Part shown: piece by piece, positions 11,601-23,073 of the stretch
Numbering within the stretch: position 1 is the first letter of the stretch
How the letters are laid out: each line of letters begins with the position of its first letter
Origin: Isoetes taiwanensis
Taxonomy: Eukaryota > Streptophyta > Lycopodiopsida > Isoetales > Isoetaceae
NCBI GenBank assembly: GCA_021234155.1
Contig: JAJEKV010000033.1
Location: 3,763,454 to 3,827,453, forward strand
Direction of reading: 5' to 3'
DNA length: 64,000 bases
Program-made: the position numbers and the translations under genes
Notes under the pieces: generated by a model
Told to the model about the DNA's origin: nothing
Database searches by the model: none
What the model saw: the letters and a program-made list of their open reading frames with translations, nothing else

Positions 11601-14600
11601 TTCTGCAGTCATGATGGTCATTCTAGGGAGAATATGCTTGTTTTTCTTATTTACTGTTTCCTTTAGTACTAGGAAGGTTAGCGTTGTCTCTTCTATTTAT
11701 AGATCCCATTATAGGACAAGCTGTGGCCTAAGGGCATCAATTGCACCAATAGACTCTATCAAAAAATCATTTAGGATCTAATTCTGAACTTCTGTCTTGA
11801 GCGGTCTTTCAGTGGGCATGGTCAAAACTCCCATTAAAAATGCTTCGAGGAACAAGTGGATTTGAGGTCTATGATGGTAAATTCCTAGATTCGATAGCAC
11901 TGTAATTATGCCTATGAAATTAGACGGAGTTTCCATCCTCATTAAGGACGGCATATTGAAAGTTCGTTTGCTGGAAGTACTTTTCCTGCATAGTGGAGAC
12001 TTTCCCATAGTCAATCCTCCGGCACCTGAAAAAGCCATTCTTGCGTGATGATGGTCCATGAACCACTAGCATTATACTTGGTCTTGTATGTGTCCAACGA
12101 CTTTCTTGTCCTGGGATAATCATGTAAGTGCCCATGCCTGATTTGTCTGGAACATGTCTAACTCATCATCTGTAGCCTGGCAGTTCGTTTGCATGACTAT
12201 TCAACCTTTGAGCGATTAAAAGCATGTTGCAGGGCTGGCATCCTAATGCATTAATGGATGCTTCTACAATAGAAAGAACTTTGTGTTATTCTTAGTGTTT
12301 GTAGAACACCTGAATAATATATGTGACGAAGCATACATATAAATGGTGTAAGGTTGGGGCCAGAAACTGGCATACTTTAAAAAAGGAAAAATGAAGAGAT
12401 GCTGCAGATATAAATTTCATTATCTTTATTTAGGATTTGTTTCTGTCCGACCCAATATGTGTGGGAATTTCGCTAAGGCAATGTTATCTCCATATTTTAA
12501 ACGCTATTGCCTCTAGGTGTCAGATTGTTGTGTGAAGCATATAATTTAGTGAACTGAAAAAGTCTTGTTACCAGGTGCCAATGGCTATACAGATGGCAAA
12601 AGAGTTCGACAGTAAAGGAGAACGTACAGATGGGGACCTCTGGAAAAGAATTGAGTCAGATGAGTACATGCGCTGTGCTGTTGAAGAATGCTATGAATCC
12701 CTGAAGCATGTTTTAGAACGGATTATTGCGGATGAAGTTGATAAAAAGTAAGTTCTTTTTGTATCTGTTCCTATGAGTATGATGTAGGATATAACAAGAC
12801 AATTCGTTCATTTCATGCACATTATTTTCGAAACTTTATCAAGAATCTTCTGAGATTACATAGGGATATACATCAATGTTTTTTATTGGTGACATTAAAT
12901 CATTATGCACACTTTATCATGGAAACCTGCACATATTGGTTCACCTGCAACAGAGTTAATGGCAGCCAAAAGAGAATTCAAAGGAAAAAAGAGCAGAGGA
13001 AAATTCAAAATGAGAAAGAGCTTGCCTATTTTTGCTTTCTCAGCTGTCCCATGTAACTTAAGAGAGAGCGTTAGAGATAAGTCACAACCAGGCACATATG
13101 TTATATAACCCAATATTCAATTTAAATCTATCTACTTGCATTGTCTCTTTATATAGATTCCTCAGGCCTCTAACATGCGTAAAATTGAATCATTGAATAC
13201 TAAGAGAGTTATATCGTTTTTCCAGCTGCTGGTGCAGATGAAGTTGATGTTCTCTCTTTTGAAGGACTGTTTAGGTTTTTCCTTTGCTGACTTCTTTTCC
13301 TTTTTAGAGATTCATGGATGCTCTTTAGGGATGGAGATAGATGGTTCAGGTGGTGGATATGGCTTTTGTTTGATCACCTCCAATGAGAAAGGAAGTGATC
13401 TGCCTTGATGTAGGGTCATTTCTTCATCCCATCAGACTCCTTTATCATATTTCTTCTAGTAGCAGTCATTTGACGAAGGTATAGAGCTATGCATTTCTGG
13501 TCCTCAAATCTAAATATGATGAGTTTTGAGACAGGCGGATCCCATGGAAGAGGCAATGGACCTGCCTCGTATTCCATAATATGCCAGGCATGTGAAAAGG
13601 AAATGCTCCTCAGACTCAACGCATTCATGCACATGGTCTGCAAACCCTTTTCGACGACCTTAGGTCTAGTTGCTCAACCAGCTGTTGCAATGTGCTCTAT
13701 TCATCTTGGTGGGATGTTCCCTTGGGGGTCAACCATGTCTGTGATATATACAAGTGCCAGATCATGCCAGATCAGCTGAAAGAAAGCAAGCAAGCAAGGA
13801 AGAATTTTATTGATAAAAGAAATAAGGAAGAAGGAAAGATCCTATTAACATCTCAAAAAACCAATTGGTCTATGAGATCAATTATTGCATCAACTTATCT
13901 ACAGCTAGGGTTTCATGGTTTTATTTTGCTGCATGTTTTACCATTTAGAGACTGATCTATTGCAAATGCTGATCTCTGAATTCAATCCACTTGAAGAGTG
14001 GACGGGTCTCTTCCTCTTACATTAGAGTTAGATATGCAATAGAATAAGATAAGAAATTGCTATCCTCATGTTCATTGTTGCTTTTCTCATCTTCGATTCC
14101 ATAAACTGGAAATTTAACCATCTGCAAACTTGCCAGGGTCATTGCTGCACTTATAAACCAAGTGGAGACATGCATAAAAGGAGGGAAGCTCTTTCAAAAT
14201 TTCAGGATGAGTGCTCTTCCGGCATTACAGGGTCATTTTGTAGACTTGATAAACATCTTGGTAAAAATTGGGAACCAGTTTATGCTATTAGAAAATAAAG
14301 AGCTTAAAATCCTGATATTTTGATAGGTTGTCTAGAACTTGCATCTAATTGTGTTTTTGGGAAAAGATGCAACCTGAGGAGGAAAACCGTCAGAGGGCTG
14401 TCATACTGCTTCAGGACCTGTTTGAAGTTATTACTCATGATATGATGGAAGATGAAGCAAGGTACAATTTATAATGCATGCCTGCTGTCTCTGTGATCAG
14501 GTTATGGTTGGATATACAGTAATAGTATCCATTTCGATTTATTTTGCAGGAAAGAATTCGAATTGATTTCAGAGTCAAGATCTCAACTTTTCGCAAAAAT

Positions 14601-17600
14601 AGACTTCCCAGCCGTTTCTTCAACCCAGAATGGTGTTCAAACAAGCAATGCGTGGAAAGAGCAGGTTAGCTTCTTAGCCCCATGTTCATTTTCCTAGTTC
14701 TCTGATTTTTGTGATTACATTCATTTATTTTTCTGCAGCTACATAGATTGCATATACTGTTGACAGAGATGGAATCAGCAATGGATGTTCCCACCAATAT
14801 AGATGCACGACGCCGTATTGCCTTTTTCACCAATTCCTTGTTCATGGATATGCCTACAGCACCTACCGTGGAGAAGATGATTCCATTCAGGTGGTTTATC
14901 CTAGAAAACTTTCCTAAGCTGCTCTTACATATCAAGGGCCAGACATATGACGCCATGACTTTTCCATTTTTCTTATGTCCTATAACATTTTAATGCTTTG
15001 CTGCAATTCTCCAGTATTGTAGTAGACAGCAAGGAAGACATGTCTTCCTTGCTCTACATTGAAAGGGAGGTGTAAAAGCTTGTTTTGCTTCATGTCTCAT
15101 CATAGTTTGTTGCATAAATGAAATTTCTCACCAATATTTCGTTGCTTGTATTGTCTAATGCAGTGTCTTGACACCATACTATAACGAGGAGGTGTTGTAC
15201 ACCTTGGATCAGCTTTCTAAGGAGAATGAAGATGGTGTCAGCATTTTGTTTTACTTACAGAATGTTTATCCAGGTTCTCACGCTTCACATGCATTTTCTT
15301 TGCTACAAATGCCTCTAATTTCACTTATTCCTTAAACAACTAATGATTTAAACAACCAGAATGATTAAATTAAATATTCTACTCTAGTAGCATCTTCTCA
15401 CAATTCAAGATGTCAGGGGATTACTGGTCATCATCATCATTGTAATTTTATTGATATTTCTTTTTGCTGAAGTTCTGTGATTAGATGACATGAGTAAATA
15501 TGTTTTGCCATACGTTGTGAATGTTTTAATGCAGACGAGTGGGGGAACTTCTTGGAAAGGCTAAACTGTAATGATGAGGATGATGCCAAGAAACACGAAT
15601 TTGAACTTCGTCAGTGGGCTTCTTATCGGGGCCAGACACTGTCAAGAACAGGTAGCTTATCAATTATGCTAGAGCCGAAATAAATCCACAGAATGTTTTA
15701 GTGAAATCCACACTTTCACTAAGTAATGTCATCCACTTGCATACTTAATCCGAAAATTCTAGAAAGAGTGCTTGATAGTAACATGAATGATAATGAGAGC
15801 AGAGGACAATTCAATGGCATGAAGCATTCTTTTGAGCAAAACTTAAATTAAGCTTGAAGGAAGCTCGTTAAAGAAGGCGCATGTCTTGCTTCTTGATTAT
15901 CATTCTGTGAAGAATTTCCATACCATAACCCACTTAACTTTCACCTTGTTGCTCGATTGTCATGCATCAAGTTTCCACGGGACCCAAAGTTTCTGGAGAT
16001 GTCACCTGCAAAATCATCCTACTGCTTGGACAAATTTCCGAGCAGAGGCCCAGGTGTCAAATTTTGTTCCGATACCACTTGTTAGTTATTAAATGTTTGT
16101 TAGTGGAGAAACCAACCAGAAAACTTGATTCACTCACGAGATTTCATCAGATATGCATCGCTATGGGCCAACATTGAAAACTATATTCACAGGTGAAAAT
16201 TCACCAACGCGTTAATACTCCTCACCATACTTTGTCTCCTGCTTTTTTATACACATGGTACATTTGCATATTACAAACATGTCTAGTACTTATGCTGAAT
16301 GATATGTGCCAGCTGTCAATTCGTTTAGGAAATGACTTATATGCTAGCTTGTAATTCATTAGAAAAATGAATGAAGCAGAGCTTGGTCTGCTCAAAATCC
16401 AATTCAAGTTCTTGAGCGATTTGTTAAATATTTCAAATATCTGTTCTGAACCTTTTACAGTCAGGGGTATGATGTACTATAGAAGCGCTTTGATGCTACA
16501 GGGCTTCTTGGATATGGCATCTGAAAAAGGTAACTTTTTGCTTTTGTTCTTATTAGGTGGATGATATGGCTATTTTATTTTGCAAAAAAATAGTGAATTA
16601 ATGGGACTGTCTTTTGTTTATATAATTGGCTGATAGTCATTTTGTTCCTGAATCATCAGACATTTTAGCTGGTTATAAACAAGTGACCGAAGAAGCTGAA
16701 TCAAATAGTCTTCAAGACACATTTTGGGCAAAGCTAAATGCAATAGTTGACATTAAATTTTCATATGTTGCAACTTGCCAAATCTATGGACAACAAAGAC
16801 GAACACTGGACCCTCTTGCAGGCCACATTCTCATGCTCATGAACAGGTAATCGTCTCATGTCAAACAAAGTAACCTACTCTCATGCATCTATTTATCATT
16901 ATGTACGACTGGCTTCTGGTGCAGATATCCTTCATTGCGTGTAGCCTACATTGATGAAGTGGAAGAAAGGGAAAAAGATAAGCTGCATAAAGTATATTAT
17001 TCTGTTCTTGTCAAAGCAGCCGACAATGATGACCAGGTAACCTGAGAATCATTTGTCAATAGATTGCAACCAGTAGATAAAAGCTGAAACACCTTGTCCT
17101 AAGCTTATTCAACTATGCATTGAAATAAGGTGAATTATAACAGCAATATCTTCTGTCTGCATGAGCATAAATAATGTCACAATTTGGAGAAGGCAATGAG
17201 CGAACGTGGATTGAGCAAATGAACAGAATAGAGGAGCAGAGTACAGGTCATTATCCTGTAGTATAATATATGCTTTGGCATCTTGCCTTAAGCGCTATTT
17301 GAAACAGCGGAAAGAAAAATTGCAGTGTAATCAAATAGTTCTCATCTTAATCTTGAGCTCGGTTAAAGTTTTGCGGCAGAAGTCATTTGTGTTAAAGTGG
17401 GTTCAGCAAGTAATGGCTAGTGGGTGCAGCAAGTAATGGCTAGGAAGAGCAAGTATTTTCTTCAACAAGACTTAGTAGTGTCCTCAAAAAGGTTGTCTTG
17501 GGCTTCAAACCTCATTGTTGTTTTCTCCTGGGTATAGATCATTTCCAGTCAGTGATTAATCAAAACAGAATTCTTGGACTAAGAACATAAAATCTTTAAT

Positions 17601-20526
17601 TCTCTATGAATTGCAAGCAGTTAGTCGTGAGAGGTTAGTCATTCCAATAAAAAAGGGGTCCTACTGAATGAGATTTGGGCTGCAGCTTGGAGGACACCTT
17701 AAAAAAATAGTATTTTTAGCCATGCATGCTAAATTTCTTTCTTGAAAGGGGATCTATCTGAAACTGAGGTGAATCAGGATTTGGTGTATCACACTTTTGG
17801 CTAGATCCTTCTGCTGAGTAATCTTCCAAAGGGAAGGGGAACCTCTTAACCATTTCAGCTGATGGCATTATTATAAGGCCTGGTTATCTTGATATTGTTG
17901 TTATTGTAAGGCCTGGTTATCTTGATATTGATATTGATGTTGGAAGTCTGTCAAGTATTTTCTGAAAAATAACAAGTTGATATCATATTCTAAAACCATC
18001 AATAGGAAATATACCGTATCAAACTTCCGGGTAAGGCAGTTCTTGGTGAGGGCAAGCCCGAGAATCAGAATCATGCGATTATCTTCACGCGTGGCGAAGC
18101 ATTACAAACAATTGACATGAACCAGGTATGCAATGTTCTTAATCTGCTGCAAACAATGGACACTTTGGACCGTGACCATGCATATGTTTTACAGGATAAC
18201 TATTTGGAAGAAGCTTTGAAAATGCGCAATCTTCTGGAGGAGTTTAATGGCAAGCATGGAGTTAGACAGCCCACTATTCTCGGTGTGAGGGAACATATTT
18301 TTACTGGAAGGTCAGCGAAAAAACTTTGTTCATTACATATAATTTATTGTCCTGACATATCTTTGTGGAATGTTTGTAGTGTTTCATCCCTAGCATGGTT
18401 TATGTCCAACCAGGAAACAAGTTTTGTAACAATTGGCCAACGTGTGCTTGCGGTACCCCTTAAGTAAGTATTTCATATATAATGAAGATGCCAATCTACT
18501 AGTATGGTCACAACGTGTGGATCGACTGATTTCTTACCTCTGCGTCTAAGGGTGCGGTTCCATTATGGTCATCCTGATGTTTTCGATAGATTGTTCCATA
18601 TAACGCGAGGTGGTGTAAGTAAAGCTTCAAAAGTAATAAACTTAAGCGAAGACATATTTGCAGGTACATCTATATTATACATAGAAATATCTTTGAGAAT
18701 GTGGTTGTCTGATATGTTCTTTGAAGGATTCAATTCTACCTTACGTGGAGGTAATGTAACCCACCATGAGTATATACAAGTGGGCAAAGGACGGGATGTC
18801 GGGCTCAATCAGATATCAACATTTGAAGCAAAGGTCGCAAATGGAAATGGTGAACAGACTCTAAGCAGAGAAATCTATCGTCTTGGACACCGATTTGATT
18901 TTTTCCGAATGATGTCATGTTATTTTACTACAGTGGGATACTACTTTAGCACTATGGTAATGCAAACCAAACGTCGTAAAATGCACAGACCTGTCACGTT
19001 AATGAAATAAGCTAATTTTTCTTTCTTTCCCAGATTGTGGTCCTGACAGTATATGTCTTTCTATATGGGCGCTTATATCTGGCCTTGAGTGGGGTTGAAG
19101 CCTCTCTTCAGAACCAGGCAAAGTTGGAAAATGATGTCTCATTACAAACAGCACTAGCTTCTCAATCCCTTGTTCAGCTCGGTCTTTTGATGGCTCTGCC
19201 TATGGTGATGGAAATTGGACTTGAGAGAGGCTTCCGGACAGCGCTTAGTGACTTTGTAATAATGCAACTTCAGCTCGCTTCTGTGTTCTTCACATTCTCG
19301 CTTGGAACCAAGGTCCACTATTATGGGCGAACTATCTTTCACGGTGGTGCCAAATATAGAGGGACAGGGCGTGACTTCGTGGTCCGGCATGAAAAATTTG
19401 CGGAAAACTACCGGTTATATTCCAGAAGCCATTTCGTTAAAGGATTTGAGATCCTGATGCTGTTAATTGTGTATGTCGTCTATGGTGCATCAGCGAAAAA
19501 TGCGATTTCGTACATATTAATCACTTTCTCAATGTGGTTCTTAGTGGGCACTTGGCTATTTTCGCCATTCTTGTTCAATCCTTCTGGCTTTGAGTGGCAA
19601 AAGATTGTAGAGGATTGGAGTGACTGGAATAAATGGATATTTAGTAAAGGGCGTATTGGAGTTCCTACTAATAAGAGTTGGGAATCATGGTGGGATGAAG
19701 GTCAGGAGCATTTGAAGAGTACTGGGAATTTTGGTCGTGTTGTAGAAGTTATTCTTGCACTTCGGTTTTTCTTGTATCAATATGGCCTAGTGTACCATTT
19801 GAACATCACTGCACATCATAAAAATATCTCAGTAAGTATTGACTTGTTATAGAAACCTTACGTGCACACAGGCATTGCTTAATATTTTTCCTTTTTCATG
19901 TTATAGATATATGGGTTGTCTTGGCTAGTGATCTTTGCAGTGTTGCCAATTCTTAAGGTGTGTGATATTTCCCCCAATCTACGTGCAACATTTTAGGTTC
20001 TCTCTTTTTTACATGGCCATCTTTTGACAGGTTATTTCCTATGGAAGAAAAAAGCTCAAAACAGATTGGCAGTTGATGTTCAGGCTGCTGAAGGGGCTTA
20101 TATTTATTGCACTTCTATCGATTGTCATTGTTATGTTCATTTTTGCAAACCTTACAGTTGGAGACTTATTTGCTAGCATGCTTGCATTTTTGCCAACAGG
20201 CTGGGGAATTTTGCTGGTAATGTTACTCTTTTTTACTTTCAACTTGTTTATATATATGACTAATCACAGTTTTCTTCTCTGGCTTACAGATCGCCCAGGC
20301 ATGCAGGCCTATAGTTGAACGGAGTAGGACATGGGATTCTGTACAAGCACTTGCTAGAACCTATGAGTTTATTATGGGCCTGGTTCTCTTCACGCCTATT
20401 GCAGTCCTTGCATGGTTCCCTTTCGTATCCGAGTTCCAGACTAGGCTACTCTTTAATCAGGCATTCAGCAGGGGACTGCAGATCTCAAGAATCCTTGCTG
20501 GTAAGAAGAAAAGAGTGACAAATTAA
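3186..20526 (+). CDS. CalS5-like: Callose synthase (1,3-beta-glucan synthase), CalS5/GSL2-like, 42 exons
   Basis: Plasma-membrane glycosyltransferase that polymerises UDP-glucose into callose. I placed 42 exons by GT-AG borders, conserved protein content and codon phase. They sum to 5754 nt, or 1917 residues plus stop, with no frame break; Arabidopsis CalS5 is about 1920 residues. The start is the first ATG after an in-frame stop, and the next residues ([20 protein letters not shown]) are the family N-terminus. The order is Vta1-like region, FKS1_dom1, membrane block 1, cytosolic glucan synthase core, membrane block 2. Wording such as [19 protein letters not shown] and the C-terminal LAGKKKR fits CalS5, the enzyme of pollen and spore callose walls, better than CalS1-3 and far better than CalS9/10; the subfamily is my inference. 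Exon coordinates are given in the five segment entries that follow. Confidence 0.95.
5761..7554 (+). other. Callose synthase exons 8-12: FKS1_dom1 region
   Basis: Exons 5761-5852, 5933-6059, 7074-7211, 7308-7384 and 7458-7554 encode residues 276-452. They carry [31 protein letters not shown], the [12 protein letters not shown] stretch, [29 protein letters not shown] and [15 protein letters not shown], the strongly conserved FKS1_dom1 block found in plant and fungal 1,3-beta-glucan synthases. Intron 9 (6060-7073, about 1 kb) holds no recognisable gene. Confidence 0.92.
7635..10173 (+). other. Callose synthase exons 13-20: first transmembrane block
   Basis: Exons 7635-7754, 8444-8561, 8648-8979, 9055-9107, 9207-9267, 9345-9426, 9732-9781 and 10087-10173 encode residues 453-753. 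About six hydrophobic helices are visible, among them [72 protein letters not shown] and [20 protein letters not shown]. The conserved [12 protein letters not shown] and YTWHEFFPN loops lie between them. Exon 16 ends LMVLFW|YTLFW where relatives have L-F-K-Y-T-x-F-W, a small local difference at the splice join. Introns 13 (689 bp) and 20 (580 bp) hold nothing recognisable. Confidence 0.9.
10754..18956 (+). other. Callose synthase exons 21-38: cytosolic glucan synthase core
   Basis: Exons 10754-10876, 10957-11054, 11121-11205, 12575-12747, 14137-14260, 14367-14461, 14550-14664, 14739-14890, 15164-15273, 15535-15651, 16461-16529, 16660-16846, 16925-17036, 18006-18125, 18195-18310, 18380-18463, 18551-18663 and 18727-18956 encode residues 754-1494. 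Landmarks are [163 protein letters not shown] and [20 protein letters not shown], all intact. Introns 23 and 24 are each about 1.4 kb, intron 33 about 1 kb. Intron 33 carries two small tandem duplications (about 17397-17445 and 17871-17945). Confidence 0.92.
18664..18726 (+). other. 63-nt intron 37, open in frame
   Basis: It begins GTACAT and ends TTTGAAG, between ...LSEDIFA and FNSTLRGGN, a join that every plant callose synthase makes directly. The length is 63, divisible by three, and the reading frame through it has no stop. Retention would insert 21 residues (starting T-S-I-L-Y-I-E-I) into the most conserved part of the catalytic core without a frameshift. At 63 nt it is near the lower size limit for plant introns. 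Confidence 0.8.
19034..20526 (+). other. Callose synthase exons 39-42: C-terminal transmembrane block and stop
   Basis: Exons 19034-19831 (798 bp, the largest), 19907-19957, 20031-20216 and 20290-20526 encode residues 1495-1917. About ten hydrophobic helices are visible, with the conserved loops [66 protein letters not shown] and [20 protein letters not shown]. The protein ends in a basic tail, KKKRVTN, before TAA. Splice sites are canonical and codon phase is zero at each join in this segment. Confidence 0.93.
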
Positions 20527-21130
20527 GGCAAACTGCGTGAACTTCCAAGTTTTTAGGTGGGAACTGTTGATCGACCTTCTTTTTGTGGGCAAGATCTGAA
20601 TGGTCTAGAAAGTCTTCCTTTCCCTATATATGATTCCATGGCAGAAAACATTTCGATCTCACAGACAGCAGAGCTTTGAAAAGCTTTTGATGAAGTCATG
20701 CTTATGTGGTACAACCATGACCATGCGGTGGAAAACAGTTCGGGTCCTTGAGTTACATGAATCAGTTAAGATGTAAGCAAGTCAACGGAATCAAAATCTA
20801 AGCTATATCTTGTACCTAGCTCATTTTGGAATTCTGTTGGAAAAACAAAATTAGCCTAAAAATAATGGCTAATTTGAATACCAGTTATTTGTGAGCTGAA
20901 ATTTAAATGTAGGATACCTAGAGTATACAAATAGTGTTTATGTATAAGGAAATATATTTGATTTGCCCCATACTTGGAGGATCTGGAATTTTGAATACAT
21001 ATTGACTCCATTGCCTCCATATGGACTCCACCATTGACCTTGGTATAGGCATATTTTAATTTTAAATACTTCATATAAGTATATATTTTGTGTACTCACA
21101 AGTGAGTACTCAATATATACCATGTATTTC
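20527..21130 (+). other. 3' flank of the callose synthase gene
   Basis: Presumed 3' UTR and downstream spacer. AT-rich, with no further open frame of substance. I could not single out a polyadenylation signal with confidence. Confidence 0.4.
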
Positions 21131-21680
21131 TAAAGCCAAATATGGAAACGAACTTGTCTTCCTTCCTTGAATGACGATGTTTGGATTGTCTATTAAGGTC
21201 GCATGTGTGCATTTGGAGTGCTTTGCATGGTTTAATTGTATGGCATATGGGACTTTTTGTTTGAAGGGCTTAGTTTGATTTGTGGGCCTATTTTGTTCTT
21301 TCAAAGTTAATGAGAACTTTGTTTAGATTTATGTGTTCTCCTATTGACGATATTTGAAAGGTCTAAAGCCAAATATGGAAACGACTCAAATGACGATGTT
21401 TGGGTTTGTCTATTAAGGTTGCATGTGTGCAAATCATGGTTGTATTTTAGAGTGTTTTGCACGGTTTAATTGTATGGCCTATGGGACTTTTTGTTTGAAG
21501 GGCTTACTTTGGTTTGTTGGCCTATTGGTAGATGGTAGAGCGAGGAACTTGTTCGTGTTCTTTTAAAGTTAATGAGACCTTGTTTAGATTTATGTGTTCT
21601 ATTGAGGATATTTGAAAGGTCTACTTTGCCATGGTAGGTTCAATAAGGGAACAAGATAAGGCCACATATGGACAAAATAT
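21131..21680 (+). repeat. Two tandem units of a dispersed ~240-380 bp repeat
   Basis: The unit starts AAAGCCAAATATGGAAACG, continues through GACGATGTTTGG and TATGGGACTTTTTGTTTGAA, and ends GATATTTGAAAGGTCTA. A first copy covers about 21131-21362 and a second, longer copy about 21363-21680. The stretch 21298-21680 is repeated almost exactly at 22691-23073, on the other side of the PPR fragment. Confidence 0.75.
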
Positions 21681-22011
21681 CTAGCATTATAACAGGAGTT
21701 TTTTTTTTTATGATTTTATACGTTTTTTGGCATGGTTTTCATATGATTTCATGGGCGTATTGCATGAGGCATACTAATCCATATATCTAGACTGCACTCC
21801 GCATTTTATTGTCTAAATTCCATATCACTAATGGTTTACCCCCTTTTATTTTTATTTCTCTATTTCTTTTTAATAAGCCATATATGCAAGCATCGATATG
21901 TTTCACTTTAGGGCTGCGGTTTGTAGGTTTATTCTAGGGTTTCTCGATGGGTGCCATCTGTGAACAGAGGAGGCCAGACTCAAGGAGGTAAGACTCACTG
22001 TTTTTTACAGG

Positions 22012-22692
22012 GATGACCATCTCATTCGCCTGTTTGGAGCATGTGGAAGTATTGTTGAGGCAAATTCTGCCTTTACTAAGGTCCTACAAGCCACAATGTA
22101 TACATGGAGTGCCATTGTTTTGGCCAATGTGGACCTTGGACAGGCTGAGGCTGCAGTTGAACTTTATTGCAGAATGAAACAATCAGATAGTGAGAATGAC
22201 CAGCATATTTATGTTTCTGCCCTAAAAGCATGCTCTTCAGCGTCATATCTTTGCCAGGGAAGACTTGTGCATAATCAGATCATTTGCAGTGCACGCTCTC
22301 CTAATGTTTTTGTGACAAGTACTTTGGTGGATGTGTATGCAAAATGTGGCGACTTGGAAAAGGCAATTAGACTCTTTGAGAATTCTTCAGTCTATAATGT
22401 GGTTTTGTGGGGAGTCATGATTTCTGGGTATGTCCATAATAGATGTGGCCTTCTTGCTCTAGATTGTTATGAGAAAAGAATCAGGTGGGAATAGAACCTG
22501 ATGTGGTTACATTTATGAGCAATATCTATTCTAAAGGCATGTGCTAGTGTTCGCATGCTGGAAAGGGGCAAGTGCATCCACTCATGTATAAAAGAAACTC
22601 AATTTCATTTCCATGCCTATATTGGGAATGCTCTGGTAGATATGTATGCTAAATGTGGGAGCTTGGAGGAGGCATGCAAAGTTTTTGAAGTT
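22012..22692 (+). pseudogene. PPR (pentatricopeptide repeat, PLS-type) gene fragment
   Basis: The reading frame from 22012 gives DHLIRLFGACGSIVEA, then TWSAIVLANVDLGQAEAA, VSALKACSSASYLCQGRLVH and STLVDVYAKCGDLEKAIRLF, typical P, L and S motifs of plant organelle RNA-editing PPR proteins. It stops at 22494, and the next motifs (EPDVVTFMS, then ILKACASVRMLERGKCIH and NALVDMYAKCGSLEEACKVF) continue in another frame after an indel near 22530. There is no N-terminal targeting region, no E or DYW domain, and fewer than ten repeats. The fragment ends abruptly at 22692, exactly where the flanking direct repeat begins. It is a transposed and dead gene piece. Confidence 0.85.
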
Positions 22693-23073
22693 TTCAAAGT
22701 TAATGAGAACTTTGTTTAGATTTATGTGTTCTCCTATTGACGATATTTGAAAGGTCTAAAGCCAAATATGGAAACGACTCGAATGACGATGTTTGGGTTT
22801 GTTTATTAAGGTCGCATGTGTGCAAATCATGGTTGTATTTTAGAGTGTTTTGCATGGTTTAATTGTATGGCCTATGGGACTTTTTGTTCGAAGGGCTTAC
22901 TTTGGTTTGTTGGCCTATTGGTAGATGGTAGAGTGAGGAACTTGTTCGTGTTCTTTCAAAGTTAATGAGACCTTGTTTAGATTTATGTGTTCTATTGAGG
23001 ATATTTGAAAGGTCTACTTTGCCATGGTAGGTTCAATAAGAGAACAAGATAAGGCCACATATGGACAATATAA
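22691..23073 (+). repeat. Direct repeat copy flanking the PPR fragment
   Basis: Almost identical to 21298-21680, from TTTCAAAGTTAATGAGAAC through GATAAGGCCACATATGGACA. Its left edge is fused to the end of the PPR fragment. Confidence 0.8.
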
